From Tetraselmis striata (Eukaryota > Chlorophyta > Chlorodendrophyceae > Chlorodendrales > Chlorodendraceae), in assembly GCA_006384855.1 (NCBI GenBank), contig VCJN01002984.1, positions 248,001-312,000 of the forward strand: a stretch of 64,000 nucleotides of DNA. The letters run 5' to 3'. Of the stretch, positions 45,430-57,300 are shown piece by piece; position 1 is the stretch's first letter; each line of letters opens with the position of its first letter. A model generated the notes under the pieces. It did not search any database, was not told where the DNA came from, and was given only the letters and a program-made list of their open reading frames with translations. The position numbers and the translations under genes are program-made.

Positions 45430-46270
45430 TTTCAATTATTTTTAATTTCTGCGCTTCACGCGCTCCCTCCCACAGCCCCCAGTGCACATGGCGGGTTGGT
45501 AGGGACGCTGTGTACAACATGTCCGGGAGCCGGGGCGTAGTCATGACAAGTGTGACGCAGGAAGGTGTTGATGGCATGGAGATAGGGATGCATGGAGCCG
45601 GCACAACAAGTACCGCGCTCCGCTATCCAGGCGAGGTAGCGGACGCATGTTGCCTCGGTGCAGTCCGGCAAGGAAATGCCTTCCTCGTCGATGCAAAACT
45701 GGGCCTCGGCTTGAGTAGCTGGTCATGTAGTAGATGTGAACGAGAGCGGACCGAGGGGTGCCTGGAAGGTTTTGTGCCGTTTTCGGGGGCATGGGCACTA
45801 TGCACGGTCCAAAGCCGCAAGTTAGTGTTGTCAAGGCAAGACGCCATCAGAAAAGTAAGAGAGCGGTCCCATCTAGCGGACGATGATGCTTTTATGATAA
45901 ACATGTATGTATGGGTAATGGGGTGACCGATGTTTCTCCCGAGTGCGGCACGGAAAGTCAGTGCCATATTACGCCATCAATTCAAAGCAGTCACCATGCT
46001 GCCCGTACATGCGGCCGTGTGATTGTTCTTTGGCCGCCACGTTAATTTTATGGCGTGGCGCAGAGATCGTGGTCAACGGGTGCCGACACCCGCATACCCT
46101 ATCTAGGGCGGATGAGGGAAATGCAACCCCAAGAACGCAGCTATGAACAGATTACAAGACGCGGGACCCCACGCAATCCCCATTAAGGTCCAGCGGTCTG
46201 CCACCTACTGCTCACGACCGGACTGGGCGGGATTAGGGCATCGGCAGGGTCGTAGGGCTTTCAATCAATA
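45430..46270 (-). mobile_element. tyrosine-recombinase retroelement fragment, copy 4
   Basis: The counterpart of copy 3: the minus strand 45671-45456 reads RYLAWIAERG and AGSMHPYLHAINTFLRH. The shared family end is at 45840-46150. Confidence 0.6.
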
Positions 46271-47336
46271 TCGCATAAATCTACAGGGTAGTCCCTGCCA
46301 GACCATCACAATATGTATGGTAGCTGCTGAGTCCTATCAATCCGGGAGTAGTCGCTATCAATCAGGGACCGAGTAGCAGCGGCTATTCGTATGAGATACA
46401 TCATTATTAAAGACGATGAATACAGGTAATAAAAAGAATAGATAGATAGCCGCCCTGCTGCGGTTACTCGTACTCGTACTGGCACGAGTACGACGATATG
46501 CTGGCGCATCGTTCGTTGTCGCGCGCGCCCATGATGATCCTCGCGTAAGGCGTCGATATTCCGTCTCGGGTGACATAGGATCACGAAATGCAACCCGCTC
46601 TGGCGAGGAGGCGATGCGAGACCGCTACTCTTCTCGGGTTTTGCTTCTGCGCTACCATCGTCAGCATCTTCGTCGCAGTCGCGTGCTGTAGACGCGATGG
46701 TACACTTCCAATAAATGATATTAAAGCAATCCTTACCATCAACACCCTGCTGGGCCAGCCTCCCTCGCAGCAGTGGGCACGGAGCATGTAGCGCTCACCG
46801 ATTCCTGCGCGACCCTGGCTGGTACGAGCCCTGGCGCTGTCTCAAGAACGTTCAAGACGCAGTAGCGACTGTCTGGCCGCGCGATTAATCTGACTACCCA
46901 TGCCAGCCTCGGGTGGTCACCCCAGTCGTGCGTGGAGAGTGTACGAGTACCTGTACACTGCTGGCGCGTAGCAGAGGCAAGAATATAAAATCCCACTCCC
47001 AGCGGCGGTAGTAAACCAAGCGTGGCGCCCCTGCCGAAAAAGCCACACAGCCAGCCGCGGCCCGTGTGCGTACCTCTTATCTGAAATCCGTATCATCATG
47101 GAGATCGATGCGGTGCCATCGCCGCTGCTCGAGAGCTATACAGGTACTTATCCCAGCAGCTAACGCCAGTGCTGGAGGGGCGGAGGGGAAGGCGCGCAAC
47201 AATAACATGCTGCCAGAACTTTCAGCAGCGACATCAATTAAATCGCGATAATATGTCTATCAAATCCCTACTATTGCTCATATTAGAGAAGGTGGTAGTG
47301 GGGGTGTAGCCCTATGGTGCCAAGGCTGTGAGCGGC

Positions 47337-47753
47337 CTAATAGTACTTCTCAGCGCTGGGGCGGCTTGCACAGCAGCAACAATAGAAGCAAGGGAAGAGG
47401 CTGAGCACGAGGAGCACCACGCCGGCGTAGAGCAGCGGCACCGTCGGCGTCCAGCAGGCGACCCACTCGTTCGCGCAGTTGAGACAAGCGGTCGTTACGG
47501 CAGTGCTGTTGCGCGGGCCGAAGAGATCGGTGCAGAACTGCTCCGGCGAGGTCATCTGCACGAAGTGGGCGTTTGCGACCGCCAGCTCGTTGGCGAGACC
47601 GCTGTTCTCGGCGCACGTCATACTGCTGTTGATGCACTCGGTGTTCTGGTAGCCCCAGAATGACAGCGACGCGACACCGACCGCCACGATCACCACATAC
47701 CAGAACCACGCGCAGCGGTTGGCGCCCGTGCCACAGCCAAAGTAGTAGCCCAT
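47337..47753 (-). CDS. small Cys-rich two-helix membrane protein, copy B
   Basis: 138 residues, one substitution relative to copy A (Ala to Thr in the loop, in STAVTTACLNC). All Cys, both glycosylation sites and the CCCC tail are kept. The upstream TATA-like word TATAAGTA (47947-47954) is closer to consensus than in copy A. Orientation and spacing to the duplicated flanks are as in copy A. Function unknown. Confidence 0.7.
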   Translation of the reverse strand: MGYYFGCGTGANRCAWFWYVVIVAVGVASLSFWGYQNTECINSSMTCAENSGLANELAVANAHFVQMTSPEQFCTDLFGPRNSTAVTTACLNCANEWVACWTPTVPLLYAGVVLLVLSLFPCFYCCCCASRPSAEKYY

Positions 47754-47946
47754 CGTGTCGAGTCTGCCAGGCGTGTCGCGTGTCCCAAACGCGAGAGCCC
47801 TGCCAAACTCGGACCTCTCGACGACTGGCGCCGCGCTGTGCAGCCCTTTTTTTCACCCTCGGGCGTCCGGAAGAAGGCGGCACTGCTAGTGGACCAGGCC
47901 GGCTGTCGTAAGACGAGATGCACTGTCGACCTCGCGTGGGGCTGGC

Positions 47947-47954
47947 TACTTATA
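47947..47954 (-). promoter_or_regulatory. TATA-like element upstream of membrane-protein gene copy B
   Basis: TATAAGTA on the minus strand, about 195 nt upstream of the ATG at 47753. Confidence 0.4.
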
Positions 47955-48594
47955 GCTCGGCTCGGATCGTCTGGTTTTATTGGGTAGAAAGCTACTTGAC
48001 AGGCAAGGTGCTGCCGTCGTGCATGGGGAGCTTTCCGTCCGTCAGCGATCGTGGATGTTATTTAACATGCGGCGGCCGAACCGCCCGCTAGTAGTCGCTA
48101 CAGGAAGTGAGGGCGTCGGCCAGCAGCGGACCACCTCGCGCAAGTCGCCGGCGGGGCCGTTGGACGTAGGGTTCCCGCGCATCGCGCGTCTTCAGCAGCA
48201 GCAAGCCAAGGGACACCGTGATGTTATCGTGTGATGTTCAATATTGTTCCGCCTCGCAGTACGCATAAACAAGATAGCGGGCGAACAGTGGATGGCGAGT
48301 AATAATCCTGCTGCTGCTTATGCGGAGCAGTTGCCAGTACGGCTACCTGTCGCAGCGGAAAACCCTAAACTCGGTACGAGTAAACCCCGTACGAGTGCCA
48401 GTCATTTCCTGTCCACCTTTAAATGCCGATACTTTAGTCGATACATTCCTGCATACAATGATTTATTGGAACTCTTAGTCGCCTTTCAATTATATAATTA
48501 TCGATGAATCCGCGAGAAACATTTGCCCGGCGGGGGCGGTACGAGTAGTATCCCGGTATAACAGTACTTGTGTGAATTACAAAAAGGCCAGTTT

Positions 48595-50968
48595 AAAAAC
48601 CAGTACCAGTCGCTACAGGTACGGATTAGTCGGTGGTACTAGCGCGTGCAGTGATTTATCGAACGCGACTACCTCGTCGAGGGGGATGGCGCCGGGACAG
48701 GCTCGGGGGTTATTTGTAGATGACCCATGGCTGGCCGTTCGATGTTGCAACATCAGCGCTCAGATTTGCCCACTTATTTTGAACACGCGCATGCCACGAT
48801 ACACCCTACCTGTACTGCACCAGGAATGTTGACGGGTGTCATCGTAAACACCCCAGTAGGAATCCCTACACGCAGCCGACATCCTCCACACCACTCGCAA
48901 CGAGCTCGCTGCCCTCCTGATGCAGCTGGTCCGCGCACCAGCACATGTAGCCCACCACCTCCAGCGGGTAAGACGCACAGAATCTCGTCTTCTATTCCAG
49001 TGAAGATATCAAAGAATTCCTTGGATTTGACGCAGCACCGCCAAACAAATGCACAAGACCCCCCCTCCCCCCCCCTGCGTACACATATTCACCCTTTGCT
49101 GGACATCGGCGACTCCGAGCAGCGCTGCCAAGAGCCCAAAATCTTCCTACTTCCATCTAGAGGCAAGGGCTGCTCCATGCAGCGGCACTGATGGGCCGCG
49201 CCGACACCACCACACCGCTTGGCGCGCAGCCCCAAGCGTGACAGCCCTACGCAGTGCCCCCCCCCCCCCCCCCCCCCCCCCCTTCCGCATCAACACTGCC
49301 AATGGTTCAGCACCTCCACGCTGCTGGTCGATAGATGCGATGACCGCCCTGCCGCAGCACCGGCAGATCCCCATCACCCCCTCACCACCAGACACAACGC
49401 AAGCGCCCTGGGCGGCTGGGTTCATTGATATACTAGACACAGACACCTACCGGTAACAATAACAACAGTGTTACATCAATCAAGTTGGTATCTATATCAG
49501 TGAATATATCAATTCATCCATCTAAATCAATTTAATATATCAATACATTCATACAGCCCTAAACAAATATGGAAATGCTAATGTACAAATGATAACAAAC
49601 ATATCAATATGATAATAATACAGCATTATACTACTTAGCAATATCAAATGTGCAATTGCTAACTAATACTGATATTAATTAATATATAAATTAATCAACC
49701 TAAACGCGCGGTGCCTGTCTCTGTGTCTGTCTGACCGCCAGGAGAACGATCGAAGACCGACCGGAATGCAGAGGGGCCCTCCGGATAATATGCAATCAGC
49801 TCGGTGCATATGCGTATTCGAGGTTGCCCTGGAAGCCCTGATGGGTGACGACGGGCAGATCCATCTCGCGTCTGTGGCTCTAGGGTGTCAAGCGGGCAAA
49901 AGGAGGGGGGGGGGGGGGGGGGTTGCGGAGGGGCACGGACACGAGCAGTGGCGCCGCGGCGATGAGATGATTGCGGGATCCCCCTAACGGGCCGGAGGCC
50001 CTCGACGGAAGGGCGTGGACAACGAGCGAAAGGCATCTGCGACAACATGTATGTTGTCCGGTCGCACCGGTTTCGCCAGCTTTCTCAATTGCACTTTCTC
50101 ACCCGGGCCGGAGGCCCGCCATAAGAGCTCCAGGCAGCGAGCTGAAGATGGTGGGCCAGCTGGCGGTGGGGCAGCCCGTGCTTACAGACCTGGCGGTACG
50201 CGTAACGTAACCGGATGAATTCGCCAGACCGTGCGTAAACAGTGGGACATCAAACATTGTTGGGGTTGGAAACCCCACAGAAACCAGTTTACAATAATAT
50301 TATTTTATGCAGCACTCTACCCGCCCCACTCCATGCAGGATAGTAGCGCTCTGGGCGGCTCAGTAGTAGTATATTACGTGAACTACTGGCAGTGTGCGTA
50401 TACTTCTCCACATAAGCGTAGCCGCCCGCTTAATATCAATTTGGCCGCCGTCAATACTACGGTAGAATTGAATACGGGGGCCAAAGAATAATGAATTGTT
50501 TTGCACCTTCGCGTCGGATTATTGGTCCTGAATTCGTGCTGTGTTCTATTAATTTCTCCGTTTTAATAGTTTTTCCTCTTCGCCGGGGGGGGGCGGGGGG
50601 GGGCGAAAGCATAATATGTATCGTATACGCAGCAGAGCGTTAGTGTTTGTACGGTACCCGTACGCAAGGAGCACCACCACCGGGGGCAGCAGGGGGGAGG
50701 GCAAGCTGCGCGCAGTCAGCAGGCTTCCGGGCTCCCCGAGGTCAGATGACCAAGCAACTGGGGGTATGCTTTCACGGACCGTGGAGGTAGGCCAGGGTTA
50801 TTGGCATCGCCGCACCCGGGCCGTTTTCAGATATCGTGGATGTGGCTGTACAGCTTGCGGAGTACAGCTGGAGACCGGTGTCTGACACCGCTGGTTTTCA
50901 CTGCTGTCGGCCGACCTATGTAAGAAGCTTAGGGCTGGGAGGCGGCCCTCGTTTGCCCGGCCGGCCGC
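48595..50968. other. region downstream of the copper ATPase gene
   Basis: No gene I can support. C runs at about 49056-49075 and 49259-49282 and a G run at 49907-49922 break every frame. On the minus strand about 49025-48880 reads EFFDIFTGIEDEILCVLP and, in another frame, PLEVVGYMCWCADQLHQEG before a stop; this could be a gene remnant but has no family match. An AT-rich stretch covers 49440-49700. Confidence 0.35.
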
Positions 50969-51341
50969 CTACAGCACCCCGCCGGCGCGCGGCGCGTCCC
51001 GTGCGTGCGGCTCTGGCGCCGCAGCGCCGCGCGAAAAGTGGGATCGCAGCAGCACTGAGTTGCCGACGACGGCGAGGGAGCTGCCGGCCATGAGGCCCGC
51101 GGCGACGGAGGGGTCGAGCGAGACGCCGGTGCTCGGCAGCAGCGCGCCCGCCGCGAGCGGGATGCCCACCACGTTGTAGACCAGCGCCCAGGCGAGGTTC
51201 TGCTTGATCTTGGCGAGCGTGGCGCGGCCGAGGGAGAGCGCGTCAAGGAGCTGCCCCAGCCGGTCGCCCATCAGCACCACGCCCGCCACCTCGCCCGCCA
51301 CCTCCATGCCGCCCTGCAGCGCGACGCCGACGTGCGCCGCC

Positions 51342-51376
<35 letters not shown>

Positions 51377-54300
51377 CATCGCGACCGTGCCGCCGTCCGC
51401 GCGCAGCGCTGCCACGGCCGCCTCCTTGGCTGCGGGGGACATGCCGCCCGTGGCGTCGCCGGGCGCGATGCCGCACTCCGCCGCCACCTGGGCCACCGCC
51501 TCCGGGCCGTCGCCGCTCATCAGCAGCACGCGCACGCCCATGTCCTGCACCACCACAACCGCCGCCGCCAACATCAGAGGAAGGGGTGGGGGGGGGGGGA
51601 GAGAGGCGCCTCAACACAGGCCAGCGGGGGAGGGGGGGAAGGGGAGGGAGGGGGGGGGGGGGGGGGGAGCGGACGACCTGCAGGCGCGCCACCGTGGAGA
51701 CGCTGTCGGGGCGCAGCTGGTCGGTGAAGGCCATGCAGCCCAGCAGGCCGACACCCTCCTCGCCCACGAACACCTGACTCGCCAGGCGGGTCCCCCGCAT
51801 TCAGTGAGCTGTGCGGGACAAGCGGGGCGGCCCGGGTGGGTGGGTGACGAACAAAGCAAGCGGCTCATGGTTCACAGCGGGGTCGAGTTTAGAATTTTAG
51901 GATTTTACCGATGCGAGATCAGGGTTTTTAAACATTTCATCTTCAACTTCCTAAAACCTTATCAACCGGGGGGGGGGCGGGGGGGGGGGGGGGGGGGGGC
52001 ACCTGTGTGCCGGCGACGGCTGCGCCCGCCCCATCCACCGCCGACGCAGAGGTGCCCACCTGATCGGCCACCCACTGGCGCATGCCGACAGCCACCTGAG
52101 GGGGGGTCATCAAGCGCCACACATTAGCACCAATGCTGATGCGTTCTACTGCTGGGAAAATCTCTGACAACCAGACGTGACACGCCACACCTACGCCGGG
52201 GACACAGGTAACATCTTGCTGTAACAAGTTGCCGGCGGTATGGTGGCACCAATCTCCAGCTACCAATCTCATCTACCTATGTACCTACTCTATCCAGCTT
52301 CTTCTTCTTCCACTATGTAACCCATCCGTATGGTGTCCCTTCTCTTGCCCGGCGGTGGACACACACAGCAGTACAGGTCCATCCCATTCAGCTGGGTTTG
52401 GTGCTTTGATGAATGAATAACATGATGAATTGCTTTCAACTACCCAGCCGGAACACATCTTGAAGTTTTTCGTTGCGCAACGATATAGGTTTCTTTCCTT
52501 CAGGAATTGGGTAGGGGGCTGATGATAGCTAGCTAGCCACCTCAAAGCATGGGCTACGCAGCGAGCCAAACACGTTATTTGTGGGGAAGTGTATACTGTG
52601 AGGGCGGAGGCAATGTGGTGTTTGTGGGGCAGTGTATGCTGTGGGGCGGGGGCAACAGGTTATTTGTGGGGCGGTGTATGGAGTGGGAGCAGGCGGGCAA
52701 CACGCTGTTTGTGGGGCAGTGTATGTTGTGGGGCGGAGGCAGCACGTTTGTGGGGCAGTGTATAGCGTGAGGGCGGGAGCACTTGTGGGACAGTGTATAG
52801 TATGGGGATGGGGGCAACACGTTTGTGGGGCAGTGTGTGGTGCTGGGGCGGGGACAGCACGTTTGTGGGGATGTGTGTAGTGAGGGGGCGGGGGCAGCAT
52901 GTTGTTTAATATGGCGAAGTGTATGGTGAGGGGGCGGGGGCAGCACGTTAACAGGGCATTGTATGGTGTGGGGGCGGAGGCAACACGTTGTTTGTGGGAA
53001 GGTGTATGGTGTGGGGTGGAGGCAACACGTTTGTGGGGAGGTGTATAGTGTGGGGGTGGAGGCAACACGTTTGTGGGGAGGTGTATAGTGTGGGGGTGGA
53101 AGCAACAAGTTTTTGGGGCAGTGTATGCTGAGGGAGCGGGGGCGACACGTTTTTGGGGCAGTGTATGCTGTGGGGGCGAGGGGAATGTTGATATTTGTGG
53201 GGAAGTCTATGATGTGGGGGCAACACGCTGTTTACAGGGCAGGGTATTATGTGGGTGCAGGGGCAACGCGCTGTTTGTGGGGCAGTGTATAGCGTGAGGG
53301 AGGGAGCAACACGCTTGTGGGACAGTGTATAGTGTGGGAATGGAGGCAACACGTTTGTGGGGCAGTGTGTGATGTGGGGGATGGGGCAATGTGGGTATTT
53401 GTGGACAAGTGTATGGTGTGGGAAGGGGGTACCTTACGCCCGCCGATGGTGGCCGCCACACCGCAGCCCGGCACCGTCACGCTGGAGCTAGCGGCCGAGT
53501 CCGCGTCCACCCGCCACCCTGCGCGCGCCGCCGCCGCCACGACGGCGTCCGCGATTGGGTGTCGTGTGGTGACCTCCACCTGCGCGGCGCGCGACAGCAC
53601 CTGCGGCCGCACCCCGACACACACGTCATGCGCGGCGGCAAACCTTCTGCTGATGGGGCGACTGCGGTAGCGAAGTACTCACGAGCGACCATTGATGTGT
53701 TCGGTTTGGCGACGTGTGGTTCAGGGATATGTAGAGGGCCAATCTAATCCAACAGTAGCCTCCGAAACCCTCAAAAAAGCCCCGACACAGTTTTTTTGGG
53801 GGGGGGGGGGGTTGTGAAGGGAAATGAATAAGGAGCATACCGGGACACAGGAAATCATTGAGGGGTACGCACTGCAACGCAACGCGTGCTACCAATGCAT
53901 GCGGTCCCATGATGGATGGCTTGCTCGATGATCGGAGCGTTTGAAACACCTTCCGGCTACGCCAAACATCTAGTATCTTAACTCTTAATTTAACCCTCGA
54001 AATGGGGGCTTGCATGCGACCTAGCAGAACGCTTGCGAAAGTTCCGCTATAGATTCGTTGAGATTTGACATCGGGCAGTCGCGGCCGGCCCTTATCCGCA
54101 TTGTGGTGATTATATGCGCGTCGGTGCCCGTGGATGCAAAAAGACCTGGGGCAGTCTATCTATCAATATGGTGGGGCAATGGGGGGGTGGGGTGGGGTGG
54201 GGGGTGATTGGCAGCGGGCGGCAAGGCGCACCTGCAGCTCGTCCGCCCCCGGCGCCAGAACGGCCACCGACGCCACGCTCATCCGCCCCTGCGTCAGCGT

Positions 54301-57300
54301 CCCCGTCTTGTCCAGCACCACGGTGTCCACCGCGGCCAGGCGCTCCAGCACGTCCCCGCCGCGGATGAGCAGCCCCTGGGGCACAGCGGCAGCGGAGGAG
54401 TCAGGCCGGGGGGGGGGGGGGGGGGGTCGCATTCGGAGGGGGGCTGCGGGGGTGTCAGCCCATTAACGGCTCATGTGGCGGACGCCGCACTGCCACTGGG
54501 CTGCCGGCCCCAGCAAAAAAGGGCAGGCGGCGTTGACGTGGTGCGCATGGGACCAGAAACCCTACGTATGTTAATCTTCTCTGAGGCGTAATGCAACAGC
54601 GCACAACGTGTAAATGATCCTGTGCGTGGCCTAAGAATGAAATGTTTTGAGTCCACCACTCCGTGCGATGCGCGCATTGTGCGACGATGTACGGGTGCCG
54701 GCGCGGTGATTTCAAGAGCACTGCGTGTACAAACCCGCCCCACTGGTTCCTGCCAGCGGTCAAGTACAGACAAACCTACAGCGGAACTCTAGCGAATGTT
54801 CTTATAGGTGACATGCTGGCGCATCTTGAGGCTTACGATAAGGGTTCTCAGAATGGGTGCGTCGGGAGATGAATGTAGTTTCTCTCCCTCCCCCCCTTAG
54901 AAACGGCAAAAGCAATAAATTACACACCTGTTTGAGATTTTGGGATGTTTAGACTTTAGGGTTCATGGCATTTTTAGGGTTTAGGGTGTGGTCACAAGCA
55001 GGGTGATCACAAGCACGGCCGTGACAGTTAGACACACGCGTATAACACCACCCTGCATACAATGAGCGACATATCGAGGGGGGCGGGTCCGCCGCACCTG
55101 CTTGGCGCCCGCGGACGAGGCGACCAGCACGGCCGTGGGCGTGGCGAGGCCCAGCGCGCAGGGGCACGCCACCACCAGCACGTCGATCGCGAGCTTCAGG
55201 CTGAGCAGGAGCGCCGCCGTGCCGGGCGACGCATCCGGCACCGCATCCAGCGCCTGCGCAGCGGCACAGGAGCGTAAGGACAAGCTGCTGGGACAGGGTG
55301 ATGTGTTCACTTGCTGTCCTGATTCCCCCCATGCAACAACGGGGGTGAGGTGGGGGTTAAACAACTTTAGGGTAAATGGCTTACGGTTCATATTGGGGTA
55401 TAAATGAAATATACGTAGGGAATTCTGCTCGTGGGGGTGGGTTAAAATTCGAAATGCTGAAAACACCTTCGTCCCAAACCCTATAAGGAGCAAGGGGTTT
55501 TACACATTTTTGGCGTATATAGGGTGTGTGCATAGGGTTTTCTGCTCTTGAGCAGATGGTTTAAACCCTAAATAATAAACATCCTTCACTCCAAACCCTG
55601 AAACGTTTTCGGGGTTTGGGGACAAGCGGGCGCCGACCTGGGGGAAGAGGCTGGTGCCCGCCAGGCTCCAGAAGAGGCCGGTCGCCAGGCTGGCGCTCAT
55701 CACCCCATAGCAAAACCTGTAGGGCAAAAGTGCAGCGCCGCTTCTCAGCCGCCATGTCATTATTATGTGCAGTGCAGGATGGCATGGCCTCATCGGTAAG
55801 GTGGGTGCAGGGAATGCAAACCCTATGATCAAACCCCATAATAAACCCGACAGCCATCAACCATTTAAAAGCTATTTTCGCACACGGCAAACTCAGAAGC
55901 TGCAAACAAAGTAGGGCTAGTCGAAAAATCTACCATAAAGACAGATTAAAAAGTATCTACGACGAATCTGATAATAACATTACATCACATACAACACAAT
56001 AAGAATCTGAATTAAAACGCATCAAATCTTAATTACATGCACTGAATACATTGATATGAATATTCAATGTTATTCACATTCATTAAAGACTAATTGAAAT
56101 ACATTACCTCCCACATGCACTAAATACATCAAATGCATTAATTCAAAACCGCATTCTAACAAGATACATGATTTAATGAATTACCTGGATTAAACACATT
56201 GAAACTTAATTCCAAAACGCCGATTCGACCAGAGCAATAACGGCGACGTTACATCTGTTCGGCTCTGGTGGCGTAGACGGGCCTCCGTTGGCCGCTTCAG
56301 CGGCTGGTGTTTCATCTCCCAGCGCTGCTTTTAGCGGTGGATTTGTTACCGGCCTTTTGCGATTCACACCCTTACGAGTGCGAAGCTTTCCGCGAGTAAC
56401 GGACGAGCACGGACGGCAGTACGAACTCGCTACTGTCTTGAGGAATCGCAACGGATGATTTAGTTAGAGCGCGTACTATATGAGTCGTATACTACAGGGA
56501 GCATCAAAACGAGGATCGTTATCCTCGTGCCTCGGTGTCCACAGGATCGGCGCGTTTCGTCAGGCGTAACCTCTCGATACAACGCGTGTAACACTGACTG
56601 ACGGGCTGACTGGCTATGTATATGGCTGGCAGATGGAAGGGCCGGGGGGGGGGGGGGGGGGGGGTCGGGCGCTCACCGGCCGGCGATCCTGTCCGCCAGG
56701 CGCGCCACCGGCGCCTCGCGGCTCTGCGCCTCCACCACCAGCCGCCCAATGCCCGCGAGCACCGAGTCCTGCCCCGTGGCGGTGGCGCGCACGTCGATGG
56801 GGCCCTCGTAGTTGATGGTGCCCGCGGTCACGGGGCTACCCGCCTGCGTCACCAGGCGGCAGGAACCCATCATGTTGACATGGGGCGACATGAATGCATT
56901 AGGGTATGGATGAGAAGGAAATAAATACCCTATTCTCATTACATACGGAGCCAGGGGCGAAACCCACAAACTAATCCGCCTCTGCTGCCCCTGTTTGGGA
57001 GAGTTTTTGAGGGTTTCAGAGGTACAATTATAGGATTACATATGTTTAGAATTCATTAGGGCCGCCTTCAACATATCCCAAGAAGTTAAGGAAAGAAAAG
57101 ACCTATATAGCTACAGAAATTAGACCCTATACACACGAAACCCTACTGCCACTGAAATCATTAAAACATTAAACTGTACCATTTGATAGTTGGGTTTGTG
57201 GACCACAAAACAATGCCCCCCCCTTCCCCCCCCCCCCCCCCCTCTTTTTTCTCCCTCTGTTGCAAGCAGTATCAACACACACAGGTGCATTTGCGGGCGC

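Larger units (their letters stand above)
45210..48594. repeat. segmental duplication, copy B
   Basis: The same unit as 40990-45130 in the same orientation, about 80 bp further on, without the LINE. Small indels and substitutions distinguish the copies. A 12-bp local duplication, AACACATCTAGA (about 45349-45360), is unique to this copy. Confidence 0.85.

Noticed and set aside
52570-53425. CRISPR-like array
   Set aside because: Units follow each other without unique spacers and lie in a eukaryotic intron.
52549-53624. Cys/Gly- or Pro/His-rich repetitive proteins on either strand
   Set aside because: They are produced by the intron 13 minisatellite and are open in several frames at once.
56206-56451. 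Small minus-strand frame inside ATPase intron 9
   Set aside because: No family match and no support; the surrounding exons splice in phase across it.
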